Program-made: the position numbers and the translations under genes
Assembly: GCA_023079485.1 (NCBI GenBank)
Contig: CM041084.1
Location: 14,444,609-14,508,608, forward strand
DNA from: Archilochus colubris
Lineage: Eukaryota; Chordata; Aves; Apodiformes; Trochilidae
Length of the DNA: 64,000 nucleotides
Reading direction: 5' to 3'
Notes under the pieces: model-generated
The model's database searches: none
Told to the model about the DNA's origin: nothing
Seen by the model: the letters and a program-made list of their open reading frames with translations, nothing else
Shown here: positions 38,996 to 50,300 of the stretch, one piece after another
Numbering within the stretch: position 1 is the first letter of the stretch
How the letters are laid out: each line of letters begins with the position of its first letter

Positions 38996-41900
38996 GCCAT
39001 CAGCAATGTAATTTTGAAGTTCTGCAAATACCTGAACCATACTATCCAGAAGCTCTGAACTACTTGAAACATTCTTTGTAGATTTACTTGTATGACAGAA
39101 ATCCTATCTTGGATATTAAAGTAAATTATTTATTTTAAAAACTAAATTTACAGAGTTAGAATATACAAGCCTACCTGCATTGAATTTGCTATATATTTGC
39201 ACATATGTAAAGCCATGAAATTAACAGTAACGTAGTAAACTCTTTACAAAGTTATGCAAAGGGATGTAGCTTGTCCCCTACTATGCTACCCCTTGTATGC
39301 TCCTTTATCCCAGGAGTAAACACAATGTGTAAACATGGTGGCAACCTAAGGTTTACCTAGTGGTGTGTTGTATGTGATTGCAGTGGGGTTTGTTTTGGTT
39401 TATTAGATCTTAATGATTTGGTTTTGTCTTAATGCCCACTCCTTTGTATTTCCAACATGAAAAGGGTAAGATTTTTGCCCTTCTGCTGCTGGCTCTTCTA
39501 CTGGAAATAGCAGTGTGTGTCTCCATTTCCAAACACCACTACACTAACCCAAGACAATAGATAATCCTATGATTAGCTTCACTTGAGTCAGAAATTAATT
39601 ATGCCTTATAAACCAATGTTTGCAGAGGTCTGGCCAAAGAAGCGTCTACCCTGCTGGCCCAGATTAGGTTTTATTTACCACAGTATTTAGAATAATTAGC
39701 ATGAGAGAAAAATAAATTGTGATTTTACTATTATTATTGTTTTGTATTTCAGAACACAACATGTTTTGGATAAAAGTTAAAAACAAAAATAATTCTGAGA
39801 CCATAAAGTTAGACATTTGGGGAGGGTTGGTCCTCCTTTTTCTTATTTCTTTTTTTTTTTTCCTCTTAAACAAAAGATTAAATATGAACATTTTGTCTGT
39901 CTTACTACTTATTCCCCAAAATCTTTTAAGGTTTGAGATGCTGGAGAAGATGACTAGAGCAAGAATTCAAGCTGTCTCTAGTATGATATTTCGGAGGGAA
40001 TGCATATATGGAAGAGTAAAGGAGAAACCTTTTAACCTGTAGGATAACTACTCTGAAGCCAGTAAAATATAAGTGGGGAAAGATACATTTCAATACAGAA
40101 GTCCTAGAATGATTTTTTTCCTGTTTGCTACCCCTATATATAACAGAATGAGTGCCTCCACTATTACATATTTTCTCTATGCACATAAAAACTTGAGGCT
40201 CCCACAAAAGCCATATAAAGAAAACTTGTTGCTAACAGTAGCAAAAAGCTCCCACAAACTCTTTGTCCTTTCAGATACATTTTAGGCAAGAGAATGGTTA
40301 AAGGGGCTCTATCTGTACAGGTGATGTTCAGACAAATGTCAGTTCTGTAAAATAATAATCCTATATCTTTGGTTCCTCTTGCAGTCTTTCTGCTGCTTCT
40401 GCAGCTGCCTCCACCATCTCTAGGAACTTAGCTATAGTTGCAAAAGTAGAGATGTGGTAATAGCTTTCACTGCTCCTCTCTCAGCTTTGTCTTCTCAACA
40501 AGAATACTGTTGTCTAGTGTCTATTCCTCCTCTTTTGGCTATAGCTCAGTGGCATGACACCTTTCCAATTAAGTTTCCCCAAGGATGCTGGACTCCATGA
40601 GTATGTATGGCTGATGACACATTTCTCAAGTAAGACTACACCACTAAATTGTCATCTAACTCCTTTCACTTGTGGAAAAATTTTGCCTGTTATATATGTA
40701 CTTGAAACTATAAAAACCCCACCCATACACAGTGATATGTCATCAGTATGAAAGAATACAAGAAATCCTTCATGTATAGACTAGCCAGACACCAGTTTTG
40801 TTGGCAAAAGTTTTCAAAGATAACATATTATAGTGCATTACTTTTTGAGTGCACATTAAATTGCATATACACTTTTATAATTTTAAAATCCTTTTTGAAC
40901 ATGTCTTATAATTCCAGACTGTATTAGGCAGTCTTCACAAACTGGATCATGTGAAGGAAGAGGACAGTGGTAGTTGTACCTGCTGGGGGAACATAACTTC
41001 TAACATGGGCTTTTATTCTGATTTATGTAGTTGGTTTGGGTTTTGGGGGGTTTTTGTTTTTGGTTTTGGTTTTTTGCTGAGCTGTGAAAGTATCTGATTG
41101 GATTCCCACTTGGTACTCAGTGCAGCTCCATAGACAACTGTGCTGATACAAATGAAGGGGCAGTGTGCTATGGAGAAGGAAGAACAAATGTCAGAGCAGA
41201 ACGTGTGACCACAATATCTTAAACCAGTGCTGTTAAAGGCAACACCTTACTAAGTGCCAGGTTCCCACAGAGAGCCTGAGAAGTGACAGAAATATTGCTC
41301 ATTATTTCAGCCTATCTTGGTTTTGTTAGCATTAGCATACCTAATGCAACATAATGCTGTGTGATTTTTCTGCCTCAAGTTTCAAAATGTGAAACCCATC
41401 AGGTTGTAATTCCTCCCCCAGTGTTAAGTATGGACACTTGCAACAAACTGTTTGACTTCCAGACTTTGTTGCAAAGTGTTTTAGTTCTGCCTGTTACTGA
41501 CAATACTAGTTTTGTAATGCTACTTTACTGGTCATTTCTAGTAAAATAATGTTTATGAGAAGAGCAATCACTGGTTTTATAGTGGAAAAATAACATGCTC
41601 ATGTTTAACACTTCTGAGCTTCTTGCTTTACAAGGCTTTAAAATTTTTAAATTATTATTTATTTTTTTTGGCAGCTTTGGATTCTAAAGGATTATATTTA
41701 TTTACTAGCTGCTGAACAGTAACAGAAATAGGAGATTAAATGCAGTAGTATGCCTTCTCATCTCTTTTTAGTTAAATTGGAAATACTAACAAAAAATGAA
41801 AGCTAACAAAAAGATCTGGCCATGCACTACATGTACCTACTTGCGCAATGCAGAAACAAAAGTTTGTATATATGTAAGACAAATTACTTTCCCCTCATTT

Positions 41901-44800
41901 AATAAGAATTGAAGAAGATATTTTCTTGGTCACTACTTCAAATTTTGATTCAGAAAGAACTTCAAACAGGCTTTGTGCCTATTGCATCTCAACCATGAAC
42001 CCCTAAAATAACTGACTCTGTCGTACCATTCTTTGAGACACCAAAACTATGAAACACTAAATTATCTTTCTAAAAAATGGCAGAAGTTATCACAGTGTTT
42101 AACACCAGTTTTGTGTAGTATAGTGGCTGAGCTCTTCAAATAGGTTTGACAATTCTGTTATCTCTTTCAAACCAGGCAGTTAACGCCAGTGAATTAAGTG
42201 AAATTGGCTGTCAATTACATCAGTTTATTTATGGTTTATGTCCTTGTTCTTTAAGATACTTACTGTATGCTTCTACTTACTACTGTAATTTGACATTTTA
42301 TAAAATAACAACTTCTAGTTTAATAGTTGCCTGCATTTATCTCATTTTACACCGAACTCCTGGTAGTTCACTGAGTTTATTTAAAACAATATAGCTATCT
42401 CTTAAAGCCTAATCAACAACAACAAAAAGATACATTAGGGGCAAATTGAACTGAAACATCACTAGCAAATGTAAAACAGGAAAAAGCACACAAAATCTAT
42501 AATAGTTTACTTGAGAACAGAAGAGCCACCTATGTATTTCCAAATACCCCTAAGAGTAAGTCATTCGGGGAAGAAACAAGAATATGGGAACTTCATAATA
42601 TGTCATTTTTTAGTATTTGATTATTGAAGGGTGTGGGGGAAAGGTGAACAACCAGTGATACCTTTTATCAGTTCATACAAGTTCATATATATGGAGATAA
42701 ACTGCAAAAAACAGGTCAACAGAATTGCTACATAAATAACCAATGAGTTAGTGAGCTCTACAACAGTAGAAGCAGGGTGTAAAGTTGTCCCAAGTGAGAA
42801 AAATTGCAAATATTTATGGATATGCAAGTTAGTGCATAGATTAGCATATTCCCCAGTTTATCAAAATATGGTATTATCTTCTGTATGCATGAGCCATTTT
42901 TAAATGGTTGACAAATGGGAAACTTGCTTTGCCTTTAACATGTTCTGTGTTTAATTGTTGGCTACAGTTTTAAGTAGGTACAAGAATATTAAAAACCAAA
43001 ACGAAACCCACATTCTTTAGAAATTGAACAACTGTTTCCTAGAATTTTATGTCCTTAAAATACAGAGTTGCTTGATTCCAAAAAGCACCAAAAATGACAC
43101 ACAGTTCAACCTGTATGCATATATATTTTGTGACTAGAACCAGTGATTGGTTTAAATAGGACACAACACAAAACCCCTGTTCAAAAGACTACAACTCATG
43201 CTTAAGGAAACTACTGAAAGTCTCTTTGACTCAGTGAGGTTTTAAGCCACAAAACTAAGTAAGTACAAAAATTAGTATAAAACTTGTCAATCGTACATAG
43301 AATATGCAAATCAAATAACAAGTTAAGTTTTTGGGCTTCACAACCTGAGTTAGATGATATCAGAGAGACCCCTTTCTGCAGCTCAATGAATCAAGTTATT
43401 GGATCTTAGCCTTTAATGCTCAGTCTGCATTTAGTACTTTTGAGCTTCTGTTGAAGTGGCTGTATTTCTCACCTACATAGCTAATGTACAAAGTTCTTTC
43501 ATTTTAGTGAAGCTTGTTCTTATAATTATTTTGAGATTATAAAAGATGGAGTCTTAAAGAAATGCTCAAAGTTAGAGATCCAATTTCAGCAGTTTGTAGA
43601 ATAAAACCCCAGCAGTTCATTAACCGTCAGTTTTTAAAATGGACATTGTACACTTTCAAAGTAGAGAGAGACTGGATCATGTTTGCCTGTCATGTTGGTG
43701 CCTGTCCTCTTCAAAACCCAGACAAACAACACAGCATGAACTGATACATCTTCTGTATGTTAAAATTCAGTATAAATACATGAACTATTTCGGGCTTTAA
43801 GGAAAAACATAGCACTTTGGTACAACAACTGAGTTTACACCTACTGATCTTTTAGTGAGACCTAGCAGGGAATACTTTGGTCATTATGCAAAATATTTCA
43901 ATTTTAGATCAACTACTGTCATAGTGCAGCACTGACGCCTAAAATGTAATGTGAGCATTTTGGTGATCTCTGCAAAAAGGAAAAACTTAAAATATATCTG
44001 CATATATTAACTGAAAGGAAGGCAAAAAAGAAACATTAGTATGTTATATACTTTTTCCTGTTACTGCCTTTGCAGAATAGAAATTAAGACTGGTGTCACA
44101 TTGCTTTCAAACATCACACTTTTCATCTTACTAGCAAATTAATTAAGGCAATTTTAAGGACTAATCAGTTTCAGTTTACTTAATAATACTTAAATGCAAT
44201 TTCTTTTATTGCCAAAACATTAAAAGCTGATGAGTACAAGAGCTTCTGGCCAAAACTCTTCCTCAATGCATACTGTCCTGTTTGTATCCAAATGTTATTG
44301 TCCATGCTGCTTGCTCTGCACTTTTCCTAAACCTGTGGTAGGGTTAGAAATACAAGGGTCAATTAAGGATATGTTTAAACTTGAAAATTCTTTCTTTGTA
44401 TTTCAGAGTATTTTCTATACTTTGCTTTTAATTATTTTTTGTGTTTCTTTCATCGGTGGAAGTGGAGAGTTGTATTTTTTGCTTAGTTGCTAGGTATTTC
44501 ATTTTCCTTTAGCATTCTAAGGCAAAGGCAATCTATGACATATGTTGCTATTTATTTATTGTCATCACCTCATCTGCTATCTGGATGAAGTGAATTATTC
44601 AGTATTTATTGAAAAATCTGTAGATGTTCTGTGTGCATTTTACTGTAGGAATAGTTTAGGACTGCTATTTCTAGCTAGTGTGTGCTTCCAGCTTTAGAAT
44701 AGGCTTAAATAGTGGTAACAAATTTTGATCATTTGGTTCTGATATAACTATTGAAATACGAATGAATACAATGATGTTTCTAAGTTCATGCCACTATCCT

Positions 44801-44816
44801 AAAAAAAAAAAAAAAA
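44801..44816 (+). repeat. A16 homopolymer
   Basis: Sixteen A followed by an A/C-rich stretch (CAAAACCACCCAGAAAAACC). A low-complexity run with no retroposed body identified. Confidence 0.9.
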
Positions 44817-46039
44817 CAAAACCACCCAGAAAAACCAAAACCCAAGCTCCCTTAAAAGTACTAGCAGCTGCCTTCCACTTGCATTACATTGAGAATTTCC
44901 TGTCCCAGAGGCTGTGAAGCTAAATGACTTGCAGCTGAAACAGAACTATGGGGAACTCAGACATGCACATAGTTGGCTTGAAACTGCTGCTAACAATTGC
45001 ATCTAGCAATATTTCATCCAGTGGCTAGGAGGTGTTTAAAGCTGAGGACAGTGGTACTGTTATTAAAGAGGTGATGCGAATTACAAAAATTATTTTGCTT
45101 TTATTATAGATGTATCAGATTTTTCTTAATAAGCAAGATAAAGCTTTTCTAATGCTTTTGTTACATTTAAGTTTTATTTCTGAACGTTTCATTTCTCAGG
45201 AGCAATATGTGATAAGAACAAGTTTTCATTATATTACTTTAAAAGTGAAGGGATACTTAAATTCAAACAAAACAGAATTTTGTCACTTTTTAATAAAAAT
45301 AAACATTACTTCAAGGTAGATTTATTTAACTATAGTACTACAATTATATTTGATGCAAGAGCATAAGATAAATTAGCGCAGGAAGCGTTCCTTAAGCAGA
45401 CAGCTCTAGCGAGGGCCTGTCGGAGATGGGGCTTTGACATTTTTATGGCTGGGGCAGCATGTGGAACCAACTGAGACTCAGTTCCTATTGCTTGCTTATA
45501 GCAGCCTACTGCTTGTGTTTAATCAAACTATTGAGACGTAAATGAGTTTACCTAATGAGACATGCTCAGATTAGTTCTCACCTTTGCCTGTAATGAGATC
45601 GATTGAACGCGTAACCGGTAACAAGCGAGGGTTACGGTAGTTCACGTGTCTACACTTAGCTACCGGACCAAGTTTCCGAAAGGTTCAGAGAAACAGGCTG
45701 GAAACGGTGTTGTGGAGGTGGCCGGTCTTAAGAGTTCTTCAGCTTTTTAAGGGAGGTGTCTGGGTTTCTACTTCGTTTAGCACAAATGTGAACTGGGTCC
45801 GGCGATGCAAGGAGGGACCGAGTCCGGCGGGCAGGTGCCGCCGCGGGGGCAGAGCCGCCGCCTCGCTCCCCGGGACGCCCGGTACAGCGGCCGCTGCCGT
45901 CTCCGCGGGGCCGAGCTCTGAGGCCGGGAGCCTCTCTCTCCCCGGGCGGCCCCTCAGCCGGACCCCTCCGCCGGGCACCGCTCCGGCCCTTGCTCGAGGG
46001 GCGCCGCGCTCGAAGGGAACCGGGCGGCCGCGGGTCGGG

Positions 46040-46155
46040 GTAAGTTTAGCACTCGGGGCGGTCTGTCCTTCGGACCGGCGCCCGGCCGGCCCTTAAGCGA
46101 CCGGAAAGGTCCGGGCCGGCATTTGTCAGGTCTCCTCCGCCTCTGTTCCCCGTAG
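46040..46155 (+). other. possible short 5'UTR intron upstream of EPC1
   Basis: GGTCGGG|GTAAGTTT (intron from 46040) is a strong donor. At 46154-46155 an AG follows the pyrimidine-rich TCTCCTCCGCCTCTGTTCCC, a strong acceptor. The pair would define a 116-nt intron in the EPC1 leader, spliced from an upstream non-coding exon that starts somewhere in 45.7-46.0 kb. If EPC1 starts only near 46.6 kb it would not be used. Confidence 0.3.
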
Positions 46156-46623
46156 GTAGCGGGCTGTCAGGGAAAGGCGTTGCTGCCTTTACCTCGAGGA
46201 GGCTTCTCCCACTCCGGGGGGGGGGACGCGGGGATTTGGGGCCAGCCGAACCTCCTTACCCCCGCAGGAGCGGAGAGCACTGTCTCCCCGGCTCAGCTCG
46301 GAGGCAGGCGAGCGGAGCGGTCCCGACCGCAGGCTGAGGAAAAGCCCTCCCCGTTTCCCTCCTCTCCCCGTCACCGCGAGTCGGGGCCCGCGTCCCCCGG
46401 GAACTGCGTCCCCCGCTCGCTCCCTCTGTCCTCCCGCCGGTACCCCCCGTGCCGCTGCCCGGCCGCTCCGAGCTCTCCCGCGCTCCCGAGCCCGCGCTCT
46501 CGTGCCCGCGCTGCGCGCGCTCTCCCCCGGGCGGCGCTGTGCCCGCGCCCCTGCGCGATGCAGTGTGGGAATGGCTGTGGCGCTGGGGTTGGCTGAAAGA
46601 GGCGGCCAGTCGAGGTTTAATGT

Positions 46624-46634
46624 CCGCCATGTTG
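46624..46634 (+). promoter_or_regulatory. YY1 motif near the EPC1 start region
   Basis: CCGCCATGTTG fits the activating YY1 consensus CCGCCATNTTG exactly. In TATA-less promoters this element usually lies just downstream of the start site, which would place EPC1 initiation around 46.55-46.62 kb. Confidence 0.6.
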
Positions 46635-46765
46635 GCCGTGGCGTATTGAGCGGAGCCGGAGCGGCGGAGGAGAGGAGCCAGCGCCCAGCCCAGCCGCGCC
46701 AGCCGGCGCCGCCGGGCCCCGTGTCGGAGTGCGCCCCGCCCTGCCGGGGGAGCCCCGGTCCCTCC

Positions 46766-46855
46766 ATGAGAGCGCTCGGCGGGGTCCGGCTCTCAGCTCG
46801 GAGCGCTCTTGCTGTCGCCCCCCCCTCCCCAGCCGGAGCCGCCATCGCTGCCTAA
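46766..46855 (+). CDS. upstream ORF in the EPC1 leader, ending 1 nt before the EPC1 ATG
   Basis: ATG at 46766 opens 29 codons (MRALGGVRLSARSALAVAPP..., ending AAIAA). It stops with TAA at 46853-46855, leaving a single C before the EPC1 ATG at 46857. It is in a different frame from EPC1. The same frame is open further up, with an ATG at 46571, giving a 94-codon version if the transcript starts above that. Two very short uORFs, 46558-46596 and 46620-46649, also precede it. The TAAcATG arrangement would favour stop-and-reinitiate control of EPC1 translation. Whether the peptide is made is unknown. Confidence 0.4.
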   Translation: MRALGGVRLSARSALAVAPPSPAGAAIAA

Positions 46856-46856
46856 C

Positions 46857-47009
46857 ATGAGCAAACTGTCGTTCCGGGCCCGGGCGCTGGACGCGTCCAA
46901 GCCGCTGCCCGTCTTCCGCTGCGAGGACCTGCCCGACTTGGCCGAATATGCCTCCATTAACCGGGCCGTGCCGCAGATGCCCACGGGCATGGAGAAGGAA
47001 GAGGAGTCG
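46857..47009 (+). CDS. EPC1: EPC1 first coding exon (enhancer of polycomb homolog 1, N-terminus)
   Basis: Encodes the first 51 residues: MSKLSFRARALDASKPLPVF, RCEDLPDLAEYASINRAVPQ, MPTGMEKEEES. This is the start of the EPcA domain and fits EPC1 rather than EPC2, whose equivalent region I recall as beginning ALDAAKPLPIYR. EPC1 is a nuclear scaffold subunit of the NuA4/TIP60 histone acetyltransferase complex. Its N-terminal EPcA region binds the catalytic KAT5 module (with ING3 and MEAF6) and contributes to nucleosome engagement. The start is secure: A at -3, an in-frame TGA at 46767-46769 and no ATG between. The exon ends after codon 51 in phase 0 at GAGTCG|GTACGTGAG. Residue 29 is Ala, where I recall His in mammals. 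The rest of the protein (about 800 residues) lies beyond the window. Confidence 0.96.
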
Positions 47010-47095
47010 GTACGTGAGACCCCCCCCCCCCTCTCGGCCGGGTCCCTCCATCCCCCCCGCACCCGGGGCCCCCACCTTCGCCTCTGCGCAAGCAC

Positions 47096-47113
47096 AAAAT
47101 GGCCGCCATCTTC
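47096..47113. promoter_or_regulatory. paired, oppositely oriented YY1-type motifs
   Basis: AAAATGGCCGCCATCTTC combines CCGCCATCTTC (+ strand; last base off consensus) with the overlapping reverse element AAAATGGCCGC. It is 87 bp inside EPC1 intron 1. Downstream YY1 sites within about 1 kb of the start are typical of this factor. Confidence 0.5.
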
Positions 47114-47300
47114 TCCCCGCTCTCCCCGCCCGCCGGGAAGGGGGGGGTGGGGGGGCCGGGACCTGAGGTGGGAAGGTGCCGAGCCCGGCGGCCCCTACCC
47201 GCACCTTCCCCTAGCGCTGTCTTGTGGCCCCCACTCTCCCCCGCCCGCGCCCCTCCGCGGTTGACGGCCCGTTCGTGAGGCCCCGAAAGGCACAAAGGGG

Positions 47301-47310
47301 GTCACGTGAC
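47301..47310. promoter_or_regulatory. palindromic E-box GTCACGTGAC
   Basis: A perfect 10-bp palindrome centred on CACGTG with the flanks preferred by USF and the MiT/TFE family (GTCACGTGAC). It lies in the CpG island about 0.3 kb into intron 1 and 12 bp left of a YY1 element. Confidence 0.6.
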
Positions 47311-47321
47311 ACCGCGGGCGA

Positions 47322-47332
47322 CCGCCATTTTG
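47322..47332 (+). promoter_or_regulatory. YY1 motif in EPC1 intron 1
   Basis: CCGCCATTTTG is an exact match to CCGCCATNTTG. Same orientation as the element at 46624. Confidence 0.6.
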
Positions 47333-50300
47333 TCTCTTGGTTCTTGGGCCGGGCCTGGTGCGGCAACGGCGAAGAGAGGAGCGGAGGAGAGGAGCGGGGC
47401 CTCGGCGGCGCCGTGCCCGCTCTGCCCCACCGGGTGGCGCTGCCGAGCCGGCTGCCGCCGCAGGGGGCGCTCGGTGGCGGGTGGCGCTCGGAAGTTGTGG
47501 CTGGTGGCGCGGGAGCGCGCGCCGGCGTGGGGCGGGAGGGGGAGCGCGAGCAGCGGGCGGGAAACGGGCCCTGGTGCGGGACTGGGCCGGGCCGAGCCGA
47601 GCCGAGCTCAGTGGAGCGGAGCGGGGCTCCGGCTGCGGAAGCGTTGTTGCTGTCTTTGCTGGAGTCTCCGCGCACGTGTTGTGGCGGCGTGCCGCCTCCT
47701 CAGCGGGCAGTAAAGGTCCGGCTGCCTCCAGCCTGCGCGAACCCGGCGGGAACCCGGCGCTGCGGCTGAGCTGCTCCAGCGTGGACTTAGCTCTGTGCCG
47801 CTCCTGTATTTTATTTGCTGCCAGAGTTAGGAAGTGTTAGGGTTTCCTTATGGGCTTATTGGAAGAGCCGAGAAATGCCTTCAGAAACAGGCGTGATGTA
47901 GGTAAAAATACGATGCTAACTACGTGGAATTACTGAAGTCAGGCCTGAAGTACTACACAAAGTAAGGAAATGAGAGTTAGGAGACCAGAAGTTTGCTACT
48001 TTCCTTTAAGTTTTACTGTCTCGGTAGAGAATGAAGCTTAAACCTTTTCGAACTTTAGAACCATTTAACCATTCACTCAGCAAACTCTTAAGATATAACG
48101 TTCAGTAGCTGTTGTTGCTGAAGGTGCCTGCTGAAGCAGCTTATTTTCAGTGTTTGCAGATTTTTAATAACATAAGCAGTTTTCCCCATTTGTGCATTAA
48201 GCACAGCAAATAGGACTGTAGAAATACAGTTATGTAAGTCCATTTTGAAATCTAGTGATCAGAACAAAAGAGTTTGATAGAACTGTTATGCTAGCTGTCA
48301 GGCTTCCCTTGTCCTTTGCGAGGTGACAGGCTGTAAAGTTCCTGTATTTATTTCTAGGGGCAACAAACTTAATTACTTCTCTAAAGATTAAAATACACGA
48401 CTTCTTTAAATGTAGTTCCTTTTTGGCATTATTGTATTCTAAGTTAACTGATTCTTTGAATTCTTATGAAATGTCTTCAGGCTGAATGATTTCTGGAGAG
48501 CAGTACTCTTTAGATGTTCTGGTCTTTCAGTAACTACTCTCTGAGGCTTTTCTAGTGTAACTGCCTACCATTTAAAAGATGATACAGTATTTTTAAGTTC
48601 TGTGCAAGTTATAAGTTGCTAAAACATCCACTAAAATTCATATGAAGTGGTGGAAGGTGGGGTTGTTGGTGTGCTGGGGTTTTTTTTTTATTTGTTTTTT
48701 TTTACAGTTCGGTTTGTATTTTTGTGAAGTGAAGGTGCTCAAAGCTAGGTAGATACCAATTTAGTAGTGGTACTTAAGCAGGATGTATTTATGCCTGGGT
48801 GCTTGTGGGGTGCTTTTTGATGCAGTAGATGCATTCTGAATTGATACAGTAGATTCTGAGTATGAGTGACAGCAACTTTCATTTGTACCTGAATTTTAAA
48901 CTTGATATGTTTACTATGATGCTTGTTTGCCGAGTCTATTTCCAGTTAAAGTGAGCAAATGTGCATGCTTTGATTTATTTGTGTAGAAATGTCAGGTTGC
49001 TGTCTTTCACCGTTTGCCTAGCTAGAAAGTTTTCAGGCTAGAAAGTTACATAGGGTAACTATATGGCCTCCATAAAGCTGGAGATGTATGTCCTAGCTAA
49101 GGAGATGCAGTCATGGGTAAGGGAAAAATTGGAAATGTTAGTTATAAAACTTGTTTCTGTGGCTATTGTGATGCTTTTGTTTGTGTAATCTAGCTTTTAG
49201 AGTTAAACTACAAAGCTTTATGTGTAAGTAAACACTTTCCACAGTCAGAAGTTTGCCATCAGTAAACACAGGTGTCTTCCTGGATCCATTTAGATCTTCT
49301 TATATAAAATAGTTTATGTTAAAGTCTTCCCCCTTCTTTCTTAAAACTTGATAAATTTCCTTCCTTTGCTCTTGTTGCCCCAGAAAGCTTTTTCTTGAGT
49401 TTTATATTGATGTTGACAACAGAGAGACATGATAGTTGACTAAAGATGTGGCAGACCTCACATGTTTATGTAGCAGTTGAAGAATTGAGTTAGAATTTTT
49501 TCCTAATACTTAGGAAAGCAGTAGATATTTTTGTGTTGTGCATTTCTTTATAAACAGATGGCAAAGAGTCCTTAAGAATATGAGGGGAGGAAGCAGTTTA
49601 AAACTAGTGTGAACAGGCATTTATAACTATTTCATAGATAGGATTTTAGCATTGCCTTCAGTTTTGCATAAATGTAATTTTAAATGAACACATACTTGGA
49701 TTTAAGAACTTCTCTTGACTAAATAACTTTCCCTAGGGAAAAATGCAATCAAAGAGATTTAATATTCAAGCATCAAGTCACAAGATATTTAAATGACTAA
49801 TTAGTGTTTTGATGCACAAAAAGGAATCTATTTTGCTTACCTTTCATCTTATCTTTCTCCCATCCTGTTCCTACAAAGAATAAATATGGAAGATAGTAAA
49901 TCTTCATTATTATAATTGAAAACTTGAGTGGAGCAATGATTTTCTGCCAGTGTTACAAAGAAAAAACAGCCTAAGTTGACCCGACTACTCTTAAAAAGGA
50001 AGTGGCAACTAAGGGTCTTAAAGTGATGTTAATTCTGTTAACAAGTGTACCTCTGTGTTTAGTAAGCCATAACTTCAATTAGTGGTTTTGTTTGGAGGTA
50101 AAAGTGAAAAGCTCTTTGGCACGCAGTGGTAGTTGAAGTTACCAACTGATACTGTGTTCTGTCAGTTGGTTGAGCTCTCAGGTTTCTAGGGTAAACACCT
50201 GGTGATTGTTGCCAAGTCTGTTGCTAAATCTAAGAAACTAAAAACTATCAGGAAACATGCATCTCTAAAGAATAACCTTCAAAATGCATTGGCACTTTTT

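Larger units (their letters stand above)
32561..45700. other. intergenic or upstream-intron tract, no gene seen
   Basis: About 13 kb of AT-rich sequence between the 31-32 kb island and the EPC1 island, with no exon-like block I can support. Aside from simple repeats (listed separately) and T/G-rich stretches near 33720-33775 and 41030-41080, no transposon family was recognised. If the 31.66 kb donor is an alternative EPC1 start, this is intron. Confidence 0.45.
45800..47780 (+). promoter_or_regulatory. EPC1 CpG-island promoter
   Basis: About 2 kb of very high G+C and CpG density around the first coding exon of EPC1, with no TATA box. Recognisable motifs are three YY1-type elements (46624, 47103, 47322), a palindromic CACGTG E-box (47301) and an ETS core CGGAAGT at 47489-47495. 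This is the usual architecture of a broadly expressed chromatin-factor gene with dispersed start sites. Long open frames on both strands across the island (up to 218 codons) come from the lack of AT-rich stops and are not genes. Confidence 0.9.

Noticed and set aside
46189..46845. 218-codon minus-strand open frame in the EPC1 island, with other long frames at 46617-47840
   Set aside because: GC-rich sequence lacks stop codons. The peptides are Pro/Arg/Gly/Ala-rich and overlap each other in several frames, and EPC1 explains the coding signal.
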